Origin: Candidatus Sigynarchaeota archaeon
GTDB taxonomy: Archaea; Asgardarchaeota; Jordarchaeia; Jordarchaeales; Jordarchaeaceae
DNA length: 7,880 bases
Direction: 5' to 3'
Assembly: GCA_030587505.1 (NCBI GenBank)
Contig: JAUQYY010000341.1
Span: 1 to 7,880 of the forward strand
The translations under genes were made by a program, and so were the position numbers. Shown here one piece after another: positions 1 through 5,652 of the stretch; within the stretch, counting starts at the first letter, position 1, and every line of letters begins with the position of its first letter. Below the pieces are notes generated by a model. That model searched no databases, had not been told where the DNA came from, and saw nothing but the letters and a program-made list of their open reading frames with translations.

Positions 1-209
1 TTTGCGAAGGAGTCTCCCACATGGGTGTGAGCGTTTATGAACGCTGGAAGCACGAGGCACTCTTCAAAAATCGAATACATACGCGTGTTCGGAGGTTCTT
101 TTGAAATTCTTTCGAAGTATCCCTCACTCGAGATTGTGATGTAGACCTCCTCAAGCAGGTTTAATTCTCTTCCCACCAGGCAGAAGTCCGCGTATATGGT
201 GTAGGACAT
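1..209 (-). CDS. Amidohydrolase-superfamily metal-dependent hydrolase, N-terminal part only (runs off the window)
   Basis: Only the first 69 residues are visible; the gene continues past base 1. The ATG at 209-207 lies 3 nt after the arfA stop, so it is the last visible gene of the riboflavin operon and is probably translationally coupled. A small N-terminal beta domain (about 1-50) is followed by LPAFINAHTHVGDSF. This is the first metal-binding strand of the amidohydrolase superfamily, with the paired histidines His61 and His63. Family members hydrolyse C-N bonds (deaminases, cyclic amidases, formamide hydrolases) with one or two divalent metals in a TIM barrel. The substrate cannot be read from this fragment. 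Because ArfA makes a formamidopyrimidine that must be deformylated, and no creatininase-type ArfB is visible, this hydrolase is a plausible deformylase. That is inference from position only; an unrelated deaminase is equally possible. Confidence 0.8.
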   Translation of the reverse strand, partial: MSYTIYADFCLVGRELNLLEEVYITISSEGYFERISKEPPNTRMYSIFEECLVLPAFINAHTHVGDSFA

Positions 210-212
210 GGC

Positions 213-977
213 TTAAAGCATCTCTTCTTCGTTGAGGATTATCTGCTCGTCTGTCTCCTTCTCCCTGATGAGGGAGAGGCACTCGTTCGCTCTCGACAGG
301 GCGTCTAGGGCGTTCCTACCGAAGCCGATTCCCGCCTTAAGCCTGAGATTCATGCTGGTCTCAAACCTGTCGAATATCTCCACGAAGTCGCTTTTCTCCA
401 GCCCATTGCAAACTGCGATAAAATTGTCTCCTCCGTTAAAAAAGAGGAGGGCCCCCTTGTCAGCAAACATCCTCATCAGAATCGCCGTGGCGGAGTAGAT
501 CACGTAGGAGCTCTGATAGGCCGACTCACGGTCGGTCACGCTGTGCGTGAACCCGTTTATGTCTATGTGCGCGATCTGAACGTACTCCTCTCCACTGTCG
601 CCGTTCGATAGGTGTGCAAGAACCGACCTCCTGGTTTCGGACTGGGCGCTTCCACGCTCCTGAAGAACCCGCGTGGCGAGCACCTGAGCCTCGTAGGGTG
701 ACTCCGCGGAGCCAATACCCATACTCACGGAAACCGGGTACCGTCGCGCCACGCTCCTCAAGATGACCTCGTGCTCCTCGACCGAGATGCCATTGGACAC
801 CGCGAGCATATTATCAAACCTGTTGAAGAAAACGAGGCCCCTTTTCAGGGCGAACATCCTCTGAAGATCCGCGTAGAGTTCGGACTGAAGTATCTGCAAA
901 TCGGACTCGCGATCCACTCCTAAGAGTTCGGTCCAGGGACCATAGTTATCGAGCTGTATAAGTGTAAGTTGAATCAT
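213..977 (-). CDS. arfA: GTP cyclohydrolase III (archaeal type)
   Basis: 254 aa, close to the 268 aa of the Methanocaldococcus enzyme MJ0145, which it resembles from the first residues (MIQLTLIQLDNYGPWTE). The family hydrolyses GTP to 2-amino-5-formylamino-6-ribosylaminopyrimidinone 5'-phosphate with release of phosphates. This is the first step of archaeal riboflavin (and F420 deazaflavin) synthesis, in the cytoplasm. Two repeated palm-like (nucleotide-cyclase fold) halves are visible. The first has Asp10 in LIQLDNYG and FFNRFDN at 50-56; the second has Asp139 in IAHIDING and FFNGGDN at 179-185. These acidic and Asp-Asn positions are the expected metal/GTP sites. The open frame extends upstream to 1067 into ribH, but the ATG at 977 matches the family N terminus and has GAGGT about 10 nt before it. 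It lies 34 nt after ribH and 3 nt before the amidohydrolase. Confidence 0.95.
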   Translation of the reverse strand: MIQLTLIQLDNYGPWTELLGVDRESDLQILQSELYADLQRMFALKRGLVFFNRFDNMLAVSNGISVEEHEVILRSVARRYPVSVSMGIGSAESPYEAQVLATRVLQERGSAQSETRRSVLAHLSNGDSGEEYVQIAHIDINGFTHSVTDRESAYQSSYVIYSATAILMRMFADKGALLFFNGGDNFIAVCNGLEKSDFVEIFDRFETSMNLRLKAGIGFGRNALDALSRANECLSLIREKETDEQIILNEEEML

Positions 978-1011
978 AACAAACCGACCTCTACGCGAAT
1001 AAACACACTCC

Positions 1012-1431
1012 TCACTGTCTGAGGCGGCGCACCATCTTAACGGCGGCCTCAACAGACCTCTTCGCATACTCCTCTATTCTCTCGGTCGCCTCAGTCCTCG
1101 TCATCCCGGGTCCGGACACGCCGAGCGAAACAGGCTTACCATACTCTAAGGCCAGGTCCATCATCTTTCGAGCCGCGTGCTGAGCAACCACCTGGTCGTG
1201 GTCCGTGTCGCCTTTCAGAACTGCTCCCAGCGTGACCACCGCGTCAATCTCATCCATCTCGAGGAGTTTCTTTATGGCGAGGGGCATGTCGAAAGCCCCA
1301 GGCACCTTTAACACCTTCTCCACACTCGCTCCCAGGAACTCAGCGTGATCGAGCGCCCTTTGCAGCATAAGATAAGTTATATCATAATTAAACTCTCCAA
1401 CAACTATTCCCAGTTTCACTTTCTCAGCCAT
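1012..1431 (-). CDS. ribH: 6,7-dimethyl-8-ribityllumazine synthase
   Basis: 139 aa, normal for the family. It condenses 5-amino-6-ribitylaminouracil with 3,4-dihydroxy-2-butanone 4-phosphate to give dimethylribityllumazine, the penultimate step to riboflavin; the family forms pentamers or 60-mer shells. Visible motifs (numbered from this start): VVGEFN (11-15), where the Phe stacks on the pyrimidine; VPGAFDMP (43-50), in the ribityl site; and GDTDHDQVV (74-82), with the catalytic-type His78. Two adjacent ATGs occur at 1434 and 1431. GGTGA sits 3 nt before the first and 6 nt before the second, so the second is preferred, and the proteins differ by one Met. It starts 17 nt after the ribC stop and ends 34 nt before arfA, inside the same operon. 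Confidence 0.95.
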   Translation of the reverse strand: MAEKVKLGIVVGEFNYDITYLMLQRALDHAEFLGASVEKVLKVPGAFDMPLAIKKLLEMDEIDAVVTLGAVLKGDTDHDQVVAQHAARKMMDLALEYGKPVSLGVSGPGMTRTEATERIEEYAKRSVEAAVKMVRRLRQ

Positions 1432-1448
1432 CATTCTTCACCTTTCCT

Positions 1449-1922
1449 TTATGGTTTCAGAGGTCCCGCGTCTGGGTGGCCCTGTCTCAACCCCTGCCCC
1501 GCGTGTCTGGTCAGCCACTCCCTGTCGAACAGCAGCTTCAGCGCGTTTCTCGCGTGTTTTCTGGCTCGATCCTCACACATGGCTACGAGTTCCTCCACGG
1601 TTTCCGCCTCGTCCTCGTGGACAAAGCACTCTATGACGTGCTTATTGGTCAGGAGCTGCACTCCTATTATGCCGAGGGAGGCTTCATGGGCGCACTGCTT
1701 ATCTATGGGCTCAGGCCCGGGCATTCCGAATGCGAGGACTATTTCGCAGCCGTGCTCCTCTATCAGTTTCTTCGCCGCGACCGGAAGGTCCTTGACTCCT
1801 GGAACCGTGTACCTCACTATGTTAACCTTTGAAGTGTTTTCCTCTATCTCCCTGATGGCGACCCTCGCCATGTCGTAGCGTGCGAATGTGGTGTCTGCGA
1901 TGCCCAGGTTCACCTTAGCCAT
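1449..1922 (-). CDS. ribC: Riboflavin synthase, archaeal (lumazine-synthase-like) type
   Basis: 157 aa, matching the archaeal riboflavin synthases (MJ1184 is 156 aa) and unrelated to the trimeric bacterial RibE. It dismutates two dimethylribityllumazine molecules into riboflavin and 5-amino-6-ribitylaminouracil. Recognisable blocks are GIADTTFARYDM (7-18), TVPGVKDLPVAAKKL (39-53), GMPGPEPIDKQCAHEASLG (66-84), TNKHVIE and FVHEDEA (92-106), and the C-terminal GQGLRQGHPDAGP (142-154). All are family hallmarks, and the gene is complete. Its ATG overlaps the end of ribB by 8 nt (ATGGCTAA, 1915-1922), so translation is probably coupled. A GAGGG sits about 7 nt upstream, within ribB. It is followed after 17 nt by ribH, a paralogous fold that supplies its substrate. 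Confidence 0.96.
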   Translation of the reverse strand: MAKVNLGIADTTFARYDMARVAIREIEENTSKVNIVRYTVPGVKDLPVAAKKLIEEHGCEIVLAFGMPGPEPIDKQCAHEASLGIIGVQLLTNKHVIECFVHEDEAETVEELVAMCEDRARKHARNALKLLFDREWLTRHAGQGLRQGHPDAGPLKP

Positions 1923-2631
1923 TTTCAGCCCTCTTGAAGTACTCGTCCATTATCTCCTCACCGCTAACGTAGACGAAGTTATGCCTCTTCGCGTACTTTT
2001 TCGCCTCGCTGATTGAGAGAGCTTTTCCCGTCTTTCCGTCGAGCATCTCGCACAGGACGGTCACCGGGTTCAGCTGGCCGAGTTCAGCTAGGGCCACCGT
2101 CAGCTCGGTATGTCCTTGGCGGCTTTTCAGGAGGCCGTCCGAAGCCAAGAGCAGGTGCACGTGGCCTGGTGATCTGAAGTTTCTTCCGAGCTCTTCCCTC
2201 CAGTTGTTTTCGCTGTTGCCCGTGTATGTTCTTTTTCCCAGGAGCCCAAGCTCTCTTATGGTTAGGGCTCGGTCCTTGTCGGTTATTCCCGTGAACGTTT
2301 TTCTGTGGTTGACAGTCACCGAGAAGGCTGACTTCTCATCGTAGGGGATGTCGTTGGGGATGAGGGCTTCGAGAACCCCGTAGCTGGCGTAGCAGGACTG
2401 GAACAGGTCGTGGAGGAAGGGTAGCTCCCAGCGGTGCCATATCTTGGGGTGCACCGCGACGCAGATTAGGCCTCCGGCGTCGTGTCTCATTCTATACACG
2501 TCTTCTGGTTTGACCTTCTCCGCCAGTTTGACCAGGTCTACCTCTTCTTCCCTGCCTTCCTTATCGTAGATTAGGGTGAATTTTCCCATTGCTAGACTCT
2601 TGATGGCATTGCGTATTGTTTCGGAGGGCAT
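1915..2631 (-). CDS. ribB: 3,4-dihydroxy-2-butanone-4-phosphate synthase
   Basis: 238 aa and stand-alone, with no GTP cyclohydrolase II domain, as in archaea. It converts ribulose 5-phosphate to dihydroxybutanone phosphate plus formate, using Mg2+; this is the four-carbon donor for RibH. Visible sites are the acidic active-site loop EGREEEVDLV (25-34), RMRHDAGGLICVAV, TGITDKDRALTI, FRSPGHVHLL, the QGHTE block with His174, and CEMLD with Glu195. The 21-residue His-Glu spacing is the same as His153/Glu174 in the E. coli enzyme. A longer reading from an ATG at 2667 exists. The ATG at 2631 is preferred: AGGTGG (2638-2643) precedes it by 6 nt, the extra 12 residues look unlike the family, and the ATG at 2667 lies upstream of the expected transcription start. 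First gene of the rib operon; it overlaps ribC by 8 nt. Confidence 0.95.
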   Translation of the reverse strand: MPSETIRNAIKSLAMGKFTLIYDKEGREEEVDLVKLAEKVKPEDVYRMRHDAGGLICVAVHPKIWHRWELPFLHDLFQSCYASYGVLEALIPNDIPYDEKSAFSVTVNHRKTFTGITDKDRALTIRELGLLGKRTYTGNSENNWREELGRNFRSPGHVHLLLASDGLLKSRQGHTELTVALAELGQLNPVTVLCEMLDGKTGKALSISEAKKYAKRHNFVYVSGEEIMDEYFKRAENG

Positions 2632-2637
2632 ATCAGG

Positions 2638-2643
2638 CCACCT
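2638..2643 (-). promoter_or_regulatory. Ribosome binding site deciding the ribB start
   Basis: AGGTGG on the minus strand lies 6 nt before the ATG at 2631. The alternative upstream ATG at 2667 has no purine-rich site before it. Together with the TATA box at 2673-2680, this gives a leader of roughly 20 nt. Confidence 0.65.
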
Positions 2644-2672
2644 TGATTTCGATGGAACTACACACATTCTAA

Positions 2673-2680
2673 CATATAAG
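2673..2680 (-). promoter_or_regulatory. TATA box of the riboflavin operon promoter
   Basis: The minus strand reads CTTATATG, a good archaeal TATA element. Its centre is about 45 nt upstream of the ribB ATG. A transcription start about 26 nt downstream (near 2650) would leave a short leader carrying the AGGTGG site. No other promoter-like element is seen within the tightly packed rib genes, so it would drive ribB-ribC-ribH-arfA-amidohydrolase. Confidence 0.55.
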
Positions 2681-2705
2681 AGTTACTACCAAAAATTGAG
2701 TAACT
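2681..2705 (-). promoter_or_regulatory. Candidate operator: perfect 7-bp inverted repeat next to the rib TATA box
   Basis: AGTTACT (2681-2687) and AGTAACT (2699-2705) are perfect reverse complements separated by 11 nt. The two half-site centres are 18 bp apart, close to two helical turns. The inner half-site abuts the TATA box on its upstream side, where the transcription factor B recognition element sits, so a dimeric protein bound here would be expected to block initiation. Archaeal riboflavin operons can be controlled by the DNA-binding riboflavin kinase RbkR. Whether this matches its site cannot be judged here. Confidence 0.45.
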
Positions 2706-2806
2706 AGACCAGCAGCCACAATTCGGAACAAAAACAGGGTAGGAGACAAGAAAAACAAGATACTAAAGAGAACCTGACACTTTCCTTGTGGGTTTCTTCC
2801 TTCAAA

Positions 2807-3078
2807 GGGAGCCGTATATACTGGGACGAAACCACGGGGCATTGGGTCAGGCTTCCAAGCGTTGTCAACACCGAGCAGAACACAGTTACAGTTCAAGTAA
2901 CCCACCTCAGCTACTTTGCAATTATCGGCATTCCATCCACCCCCTCGAAGCCACAATGATTCTCTTACTTCTGCTAAACATTCAAGCTATGAATCCTCTC
3001 CCGATAGCAGCTGCGATAGGCATCGCGGAGGGCGCAGCATTGGCATACGCAGTCTGGACCCCCAGACGAAAAACATAA
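2807..3078 (+). pseudogene. 3' remnant of a cell-surface protein gene (beta-sandwich tail plus C-terminal membrane anchor), frameshifted
   Basis: One frame reads SRIYWDETTGHWVRLPSV, then VNTEQNTVTVQVTHLSYFAI and IGIPSTPSKPQ, ending at TGA 2957-2959. The order 'YWDE..G.WV.LP', 'VDTE.NTV' and 'VTH.S.FAI.G' is typical of the C-terminal extracellular domain of archaeal and bacterial secreted or S-layer-like proteins. Immediately after, in another frame, comes NPLPIAAAIGIAEGAALAYA followed by VWTPRRKT and TAA (3076-3078), a hydrophobic helix with a basic tail like the membrane anchor of such proteins. A Ser/Thr-rich linker-like stretch (NDSLTSAKHSSYESS) is readable in the third frame. At least one indel near 2957 therefore separates domain from anchor. 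Nothing upstream of about 2800 looks like the rest of the protein, so the 5' part is missing. Decay after rearrangement is the simplest reading; a sequencing error would explain the frameshift but not the truncation. Confidence 0.6.
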
Positions 3079-3085
3079 CCCCTCA

Positions 3086-3099
3086 TTTTTTTCTTTTTT
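3086..3099 (+). terminator. T-tract terminator after the surface-protein remnant
   Basis: Seven T, one C and six T lie 8 nt downstream of the remnant's final stop. Archaeal RNA polymerase terminates at such T-runs without a hairpin. It suggests that transcription from the plus strand once ended, or still ends, here. The following stretch, 3100-3242, holds no gene that I can recognise. Confidence 0.45.
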
Positions 3100-3184
3100 G
3101 ACCCGTCGTTGCGAAGATGTGAAAAACAAAGGAAAATAACACCTAATCGCACATCCTTTCGGTGTCAGGGTTAGTTGGTATAGG

Positions 3185-3208
3185 AGAAAATGAATTGAAA
3201 ATAAAAAT
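3185..3208 (-). terminator. T-rich terminator region downstream of the transporter gene
   Basis: Read on the minus strand, this is three T-runs (TTTTTA, TTTTC, TTTTC) within 24 nt, starting about 35 nt after the transporter stop. That fits archaeal T-rich termination. No stable hairpin precedes it. Confidence 0.35.
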
Positions 3209-3242
3209 GTTGGGTAGGAGGATTTGGGTCTTCTTCCTGGTT

Positions 3243-4670
3243 CTAGACAACCTCTTTGAGGAGAGCTACTACTCCAATTGTAGCCGCCGTGCTTACCACG
3301 AGAAACAGTGTAACGCTTGAGAATGTTCCCGGAAGTTGGATCAGTGGGGGCGCCGCGACCAGGTAGTAGTAGAGCGGGTTCGCTGCGACGCTCATCCAGT
3401 AATTCGGAAGAATAACGAAGCTGTAAAACAGCTCCGCGAGCATGTAGGATCCCGACATTGTCTGGAGGCTTCCCGCGATCAGCGGCACAACTGAGCTTCC
3501 GATGTGCCCAATGGTCAGCATTATTCCTAACGCGAGGCCGGCGAGCATGGGTCCGATGTCCTTGAGTTCAACCATCGTCTGGAACACTAGGGGCTCCAAA
3601 GCCAGCAGGAAGAATCCGAACACCGCGGCCGCGGCCAGCAGAATCCAGCCCACCTGAGTACACATGAGGTAAACCATCGGCGTACAGATGAACACGGACA
3701 AAATAAGGAAAAGCTTCCTGCGGCCAATCCTGTCCGAAATCCTCGTAATAACAACGGTTCCAATCAGGCCAGTGAGTATAATGAGACCCGAAGCCAATCC
3801 ACCCGTGGACTGTTCCATGCGAATAAACACGAAGAAGTACTCCGGATGGTACATTGCCACGTAAAGCTCAGCCCACTTCTGAAGCAGCGGCACATTGGAC
3901 CAAGCCATCCGCTCAATGTAATCTGTGATGGAAATGTACACCCCGAAACCAATGAAAAACGCGATCGCAAGGAGCCAGTAATCCCTCGACTTGGCAATCC
4001 TCGAAAGTCCCTGTCTCACAGGCACGCTCTCAGTCTCCTCTATGATGTCCGGCGGCGTTGGTGGCGCTTCCCTAGCCAGCACAAAGAATATGATAGCCGC
4101 AATCACGGTAACGATCCCGTAGAGCAGAAGAGTACTTCGTAAGCTCGATAGGGGAGCAAACTCGCCGAAAAGCCCTATGAGAAGCGGTGTGAGAATAAGC
4201 CCAGCCATGTTTCCTGCACTGCTCGAAATTAAACCGATACCCTGAGCAAACGCGCCCTCTCTGCGAGGAAACCAGTTCACCGCAAGCTTCGCCACACTAA
4301 CAAACATGCAAGCGAACGAAACCCCGAGGATAAATTGGGAGAGCAAGAGCCAGTTAATGTCCGGAGAAAACGCTCTCAGCACGCCGACAACCGCGGAGAT
4401 CAAAGCACCGAGACCCGTGACGAATTTCCAACCCTTTCTGTCCACCAAGGCACCTAGAGGCATCGAAACAAAAATTTCAACTATCAGTGGGCCTACAACA
4501 AGCAAGGTGATGTCGAGGTCGCTGACACCTGAAAGGAAGAACGCCTGCCTCACGGTCGAGGAAATCGGCGCGAAGGCAATCCACAGAGGCCCCGTAACAA
4601 AGAACACAAAACTGTAGACCAGAAGAACAACCCACCTGTACCGGTACACCCGAAACTTTTCCGCGCTCAT
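3243..4670 (-). CDS. Major facilitator superfamily transporter, substrate unknown
   Basis: 475 aa, membrane protein with about 12 hydrophobic segments in two halves joined by a hydrophilic loop near 200-228 (PPTPPDIIEETESVP). The major facilitator motif A is present in both halves: GALVDRKGWK at 73-82 between helices 2 and 3, and RISDRIGRRK at 310-319 between helices 8 and 9. Two longer non-membrane stretches, about 255-290 and 415-450, are larger than usual. The N-terminal half (PLWIAFAPISSTV, GPLIVEIFVSMPLG) recalls FLVCR-like and related transporters, but that is weak, and I do not assign a substrate. The ATG at 4670 has GAGGG 6 nt upstream. It stands alone, with 240 nt to the JAMM gene upstream and a surface-protein remnant downstream. 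A link to riboflavin export or uptake is not supported by operon structure. Confidence 0.9.
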   Translation of the reverse strand: MSAEKFRVYRYRWVVLLVYSFVFFVTGPLWIAFAPISSTVRQAFFLSGVSDLDITLLVVGPLIVEIFVSMPLGALVDRKGWKFVTGLGALISAVVGVLRAFSPDINWLLLSQFILGVSFACMFVSVAKLAVNWFPRREGAFAQGIGLISSSAGNMAGLILTPLLIGLFGEFAPLSSLRSTLLLYGIVTVIAAIIFFVLAREAPPTPPDIIEETESVPVRQGLSRIAKSRDYWLLAIAFFIGFGVYISITDYIERMAWSNVPLLQKWAELYVAMYHPEYFFVFIRMEQSTGGLASGLIILTGLIGTVVITRISDRIGRRKLFLILSVFICTPMVYLMCTQVGWILLAAAAVFGFFLLALEPLVFQTMVELKDIGPMLAGLALGIMLTIGHIGSSVVPLIAGSLQTMSGSYMLAELFYSFVILPNYWMSVAANPLYYYLVAAPPLIQLPGTFSSVTLFLVVSTAATIGVVALLKEVV

Positions 4671-4715
4671 TCAATACCCTCTACTGTCGCTTTTTTCTAG
4701 TTTTGAGAGTTATCC

Positions 4716-4730
4716 CTTATTTTGTTTTCT
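4716..4730 (-). promoter_or_regulatory. Possible promoter of the transporter gene
   Basis: The minus strand reads AGAAAAC followed by AAAATAAG, resembling a purine-rich B recognition element and a weak TATA box. Its centre is about 50 nt upstream of the ATG at 4670, which would leave a leader of about 24 nt with the GAGGG site. The match is poor and the region is AT-rich. Confidence 0.25.
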
Positions 4731-4735
4731 ATCAA

Positions 4736-4805
4736 CACGAAAAACAACCCTTCAAAATCTTACGAACAAAAACCAAAAATTAGTCTGACACATCAAAAAC
4801 TCTTG
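4736..4805 (-). terminator. T-rich terminator region downstream of the JAMM gene
   Basis: On the minus strand this stretch holds four separate T5 runs and one T4 run within 70 nt, beginning just past the hairpin at 4816-4835. Clustered T-tracts are the usual archaeal terminator. It lies between the JAMM stop (4912) and the transporter start, so it would insulate the two same-strand genes. Confidence 0.4.
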
Positions 4806-4815
4806 ACTACTTCGT

Positions 4816-4835
4816 GGGGAAAATCTAGTTTCCCC
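4816..4835. repeat. Near-perfect palindrome (hairpin) between the JAMM and transporter genes
   Basis: GGGGAAA (4816-4822) and TTTCCCC (4829-4835) pair perfectly across a 6-nt loop, ATCTAG. It sits 77 nt downstream of the JAMM stop and immediately before the T-rich region on the minus strand, so it may stabilise the mRNA 3' end or assist termination. A protein-binding palindrome for the transporter gene is an alternative. A second, weaker hairpin, TCCTC/GAGGA with a 5-nt loop, is at 4878-4892. Confidence 0.5.
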
Positions 4836-4911
4836 TCTTGTTTTCCTTATCTATTCTTCTTCCTTTATCCCTCTCAATCCTCTTGTTGAGGAAACTACTC
4901 TTGTTTTTGGG

Positions 4912-5340
4912 TTAATCTGTGATTTCTGGTTGGATTGGTTGTCCTTTTTTGTTGTAGAAGTGTAGGTCTTGAGGGCTGCGGTAGGGGTAGGTTACAATAA
5001 TGTGTACGACGCCGAAGTTGAACATAGAGTTAAGATCTTGGGTTGAAGGTTCGCCGTGGCCTGAGGGGTGGGAGTGAATGCTTCCTACGATTGAGAAGTC
5101 GAAGGGTAGCATGTAGGGGTTGAATTGTGCGGCTCCTCTGCCGTAGATGCTTGTGGGGGGTAAGATGACCTCTGTGATTGTGTCTTTTTCTGCTCTGAGG
5201 AGGCCTACGAATTCGTGAGGGTGTACGTTTCTACAGGCTTCAAGGATTCCTTCTACGACCTCTCTGCTGATTTTTACTTTGAGGGTTTTGGGTGTTTTGG
5301 TTTTGCTCCCTTTTTGGAGTTTTTTAAAGATTCTTTTCAT
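4912..5340 (-). CDS. JAMM/MPN+ (Mov34-JAB) zinc metalloprotease
   Basis: 142 aa, a single compact domain after a basic tail (1-21, rich in Lys and Thr). All JAMM zinc-site residues are visible: Glu43 in HPHEFVGLL, and HSHPSGHGEPSTQD, giving His89, His91, Ser99 and Asp102 in the pattern HxH(7)SxxD. The family cleaves isopeptide bonds of ubiquitin or archaeal ubiquitin-like (SAMP/Urm1-type) modifiers, or trims modifier precursors. Length and layout resemble small archaeal JAMM proteins such as AF2198, so an active desampylase or deubiquitinase-like enzyme is the likeliest role; the actual substrate is unknown. The ATG at 5340 has only a weak GAGAAGAG upstream. The gene diverges from the roadblock gene, and a Cdc48 ATPase lies beyond that on its own strand, a functionally suggestive but not operonic neighbourhood. 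Confidence 0.92.
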   Translation of the reverse strand: MKRIFKKLQKGSKTKTPKTLKVKISREVVEGILEACRNVHPHEFVGLLRAEKDTITEVILPPTSIYGRGAAQFNPYMLPFDFSIVGSIHSHPSGHGEPSTQDLNSMFNFGVVHIIVTYPYRSPQDLHFYNKKGQPIQPEITD

Positions 5341-5362
5341 TTTTGGCGTCTCTTCTCATTCT

Positions 5363-5478
5363 TCTTTTCTCTTTTTTGGGGGCTTTTTGTGTGTTTTTGG
5401 TGTTGGGGTTGTTTGGTCGGGAGTTTTGTTAAGTTTTGGTTTGTTTTTGGTTTGGTTTGTTTTGTTTTGGTTTGGTGT
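5363..5478. repeat. Low-complexity GT-rich (plus) / AC-rich (minus) tract
   Basis: The plus strand is almost only G and T for more than 100 nt, with irregular iterations of TTTTGGTTTG and GTTTTG and only a handful of A or C. On the minus strand this would be an AC-rich, essentially unstructured leader of the JAMM mRNA. It begins about 22 nt upstream of the JAMM ATG and ends near the candidate promoter at 5479-5494. No gene is supported in it; the hydrophobic open frames across it come from its TTT/TTG/GGT composition. Confidence 0.6.
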
Positions 5479-5494
5479 CTTATTTACTTTTCTT
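5479..5494 (-). promoter_or_regulatory. Candidate promoter for the JAMM gene
   Basis: On the minus strand AAGAAAA is followed by GTAAATAAG, a plausible B recognition element and TATA box. Transcription would start near 5455, giving a leader of about 115 nt made largely of the AC-rich tract. It is back to back with the plus-strand promoter at 5511-5525. Confidence 0.35.
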
Positions 5495-5510
5495 GAGGAG
5501 TGGTTTCTTT

Positions 5511-5525
5511 GAAAAGACTTAAATC
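5511..5525 (+). promoter_or_regulatory. Candidate promoter for the roadblock gene
   Basis: GAAAAGA followed by CTTAAATC resembles an archaeal B recognition element plus TATA box. Transcription would start near 5548, about 115 nt before the ATG at 5664. A second, closer candidate, GGAAAGAGTTTAATT at 5579-5593, would give a leader of about 50 nt. I cannot choose between them from sequence. Confidence 0.4.
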
Positions 5526-5652
5526 TCTTTTTTTTGGTGTACTTTTAATCAAAAACTGTGTTTGTATTAGTGCGGTGTGGAAAGAGTTTAATTGGGTCTT
5601 TAAGTAGGTTGCTTTGTCTTTTTGTCGAAGAATGTTCGGTTGTTCGGTAGGT

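Noticed and set aside
978..1067. N-terminal extension of GTP cyclohydrolase III into ribH
   Set aside because: Family proteins begin at the MIQLT segment; the extension is out-of-frame ribH sequence, and the ATG at 977 has its own binding site.
2632..2672. FMN riboswitch (RFN element) before ribB
   Set aside because: The expected leader is only about 20 nt, far too short, and the conserved RFN sequence blocks are absent.
2669..2956. Minus-strand open frame of 95 codons just upstream of ribB
   Set aside because: It runs through the rib promoter and antisense to the surface-protein remnant, and its peptide shows no family features.
5378..5420. G-quadruplex candidate on the plus strand (runs of 5, 4 and 3 G)
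   Set aside because: Only three runs of three or more G are present, with long spacers, so a stable three-layer quadruplex is not supported.
5215..5512. Two overlapping plus-strand open frames encoding very hydrophobic Phe/Trp/Val/Cys-rich peptides, like small membrane proteins
   Set aside because: They follow the GT-only low-complexity tract and the antisense of the JAMM gene; the composition is forced by TTT, TTG, GGT and TGG codons, and no convincing start or binding site is present.
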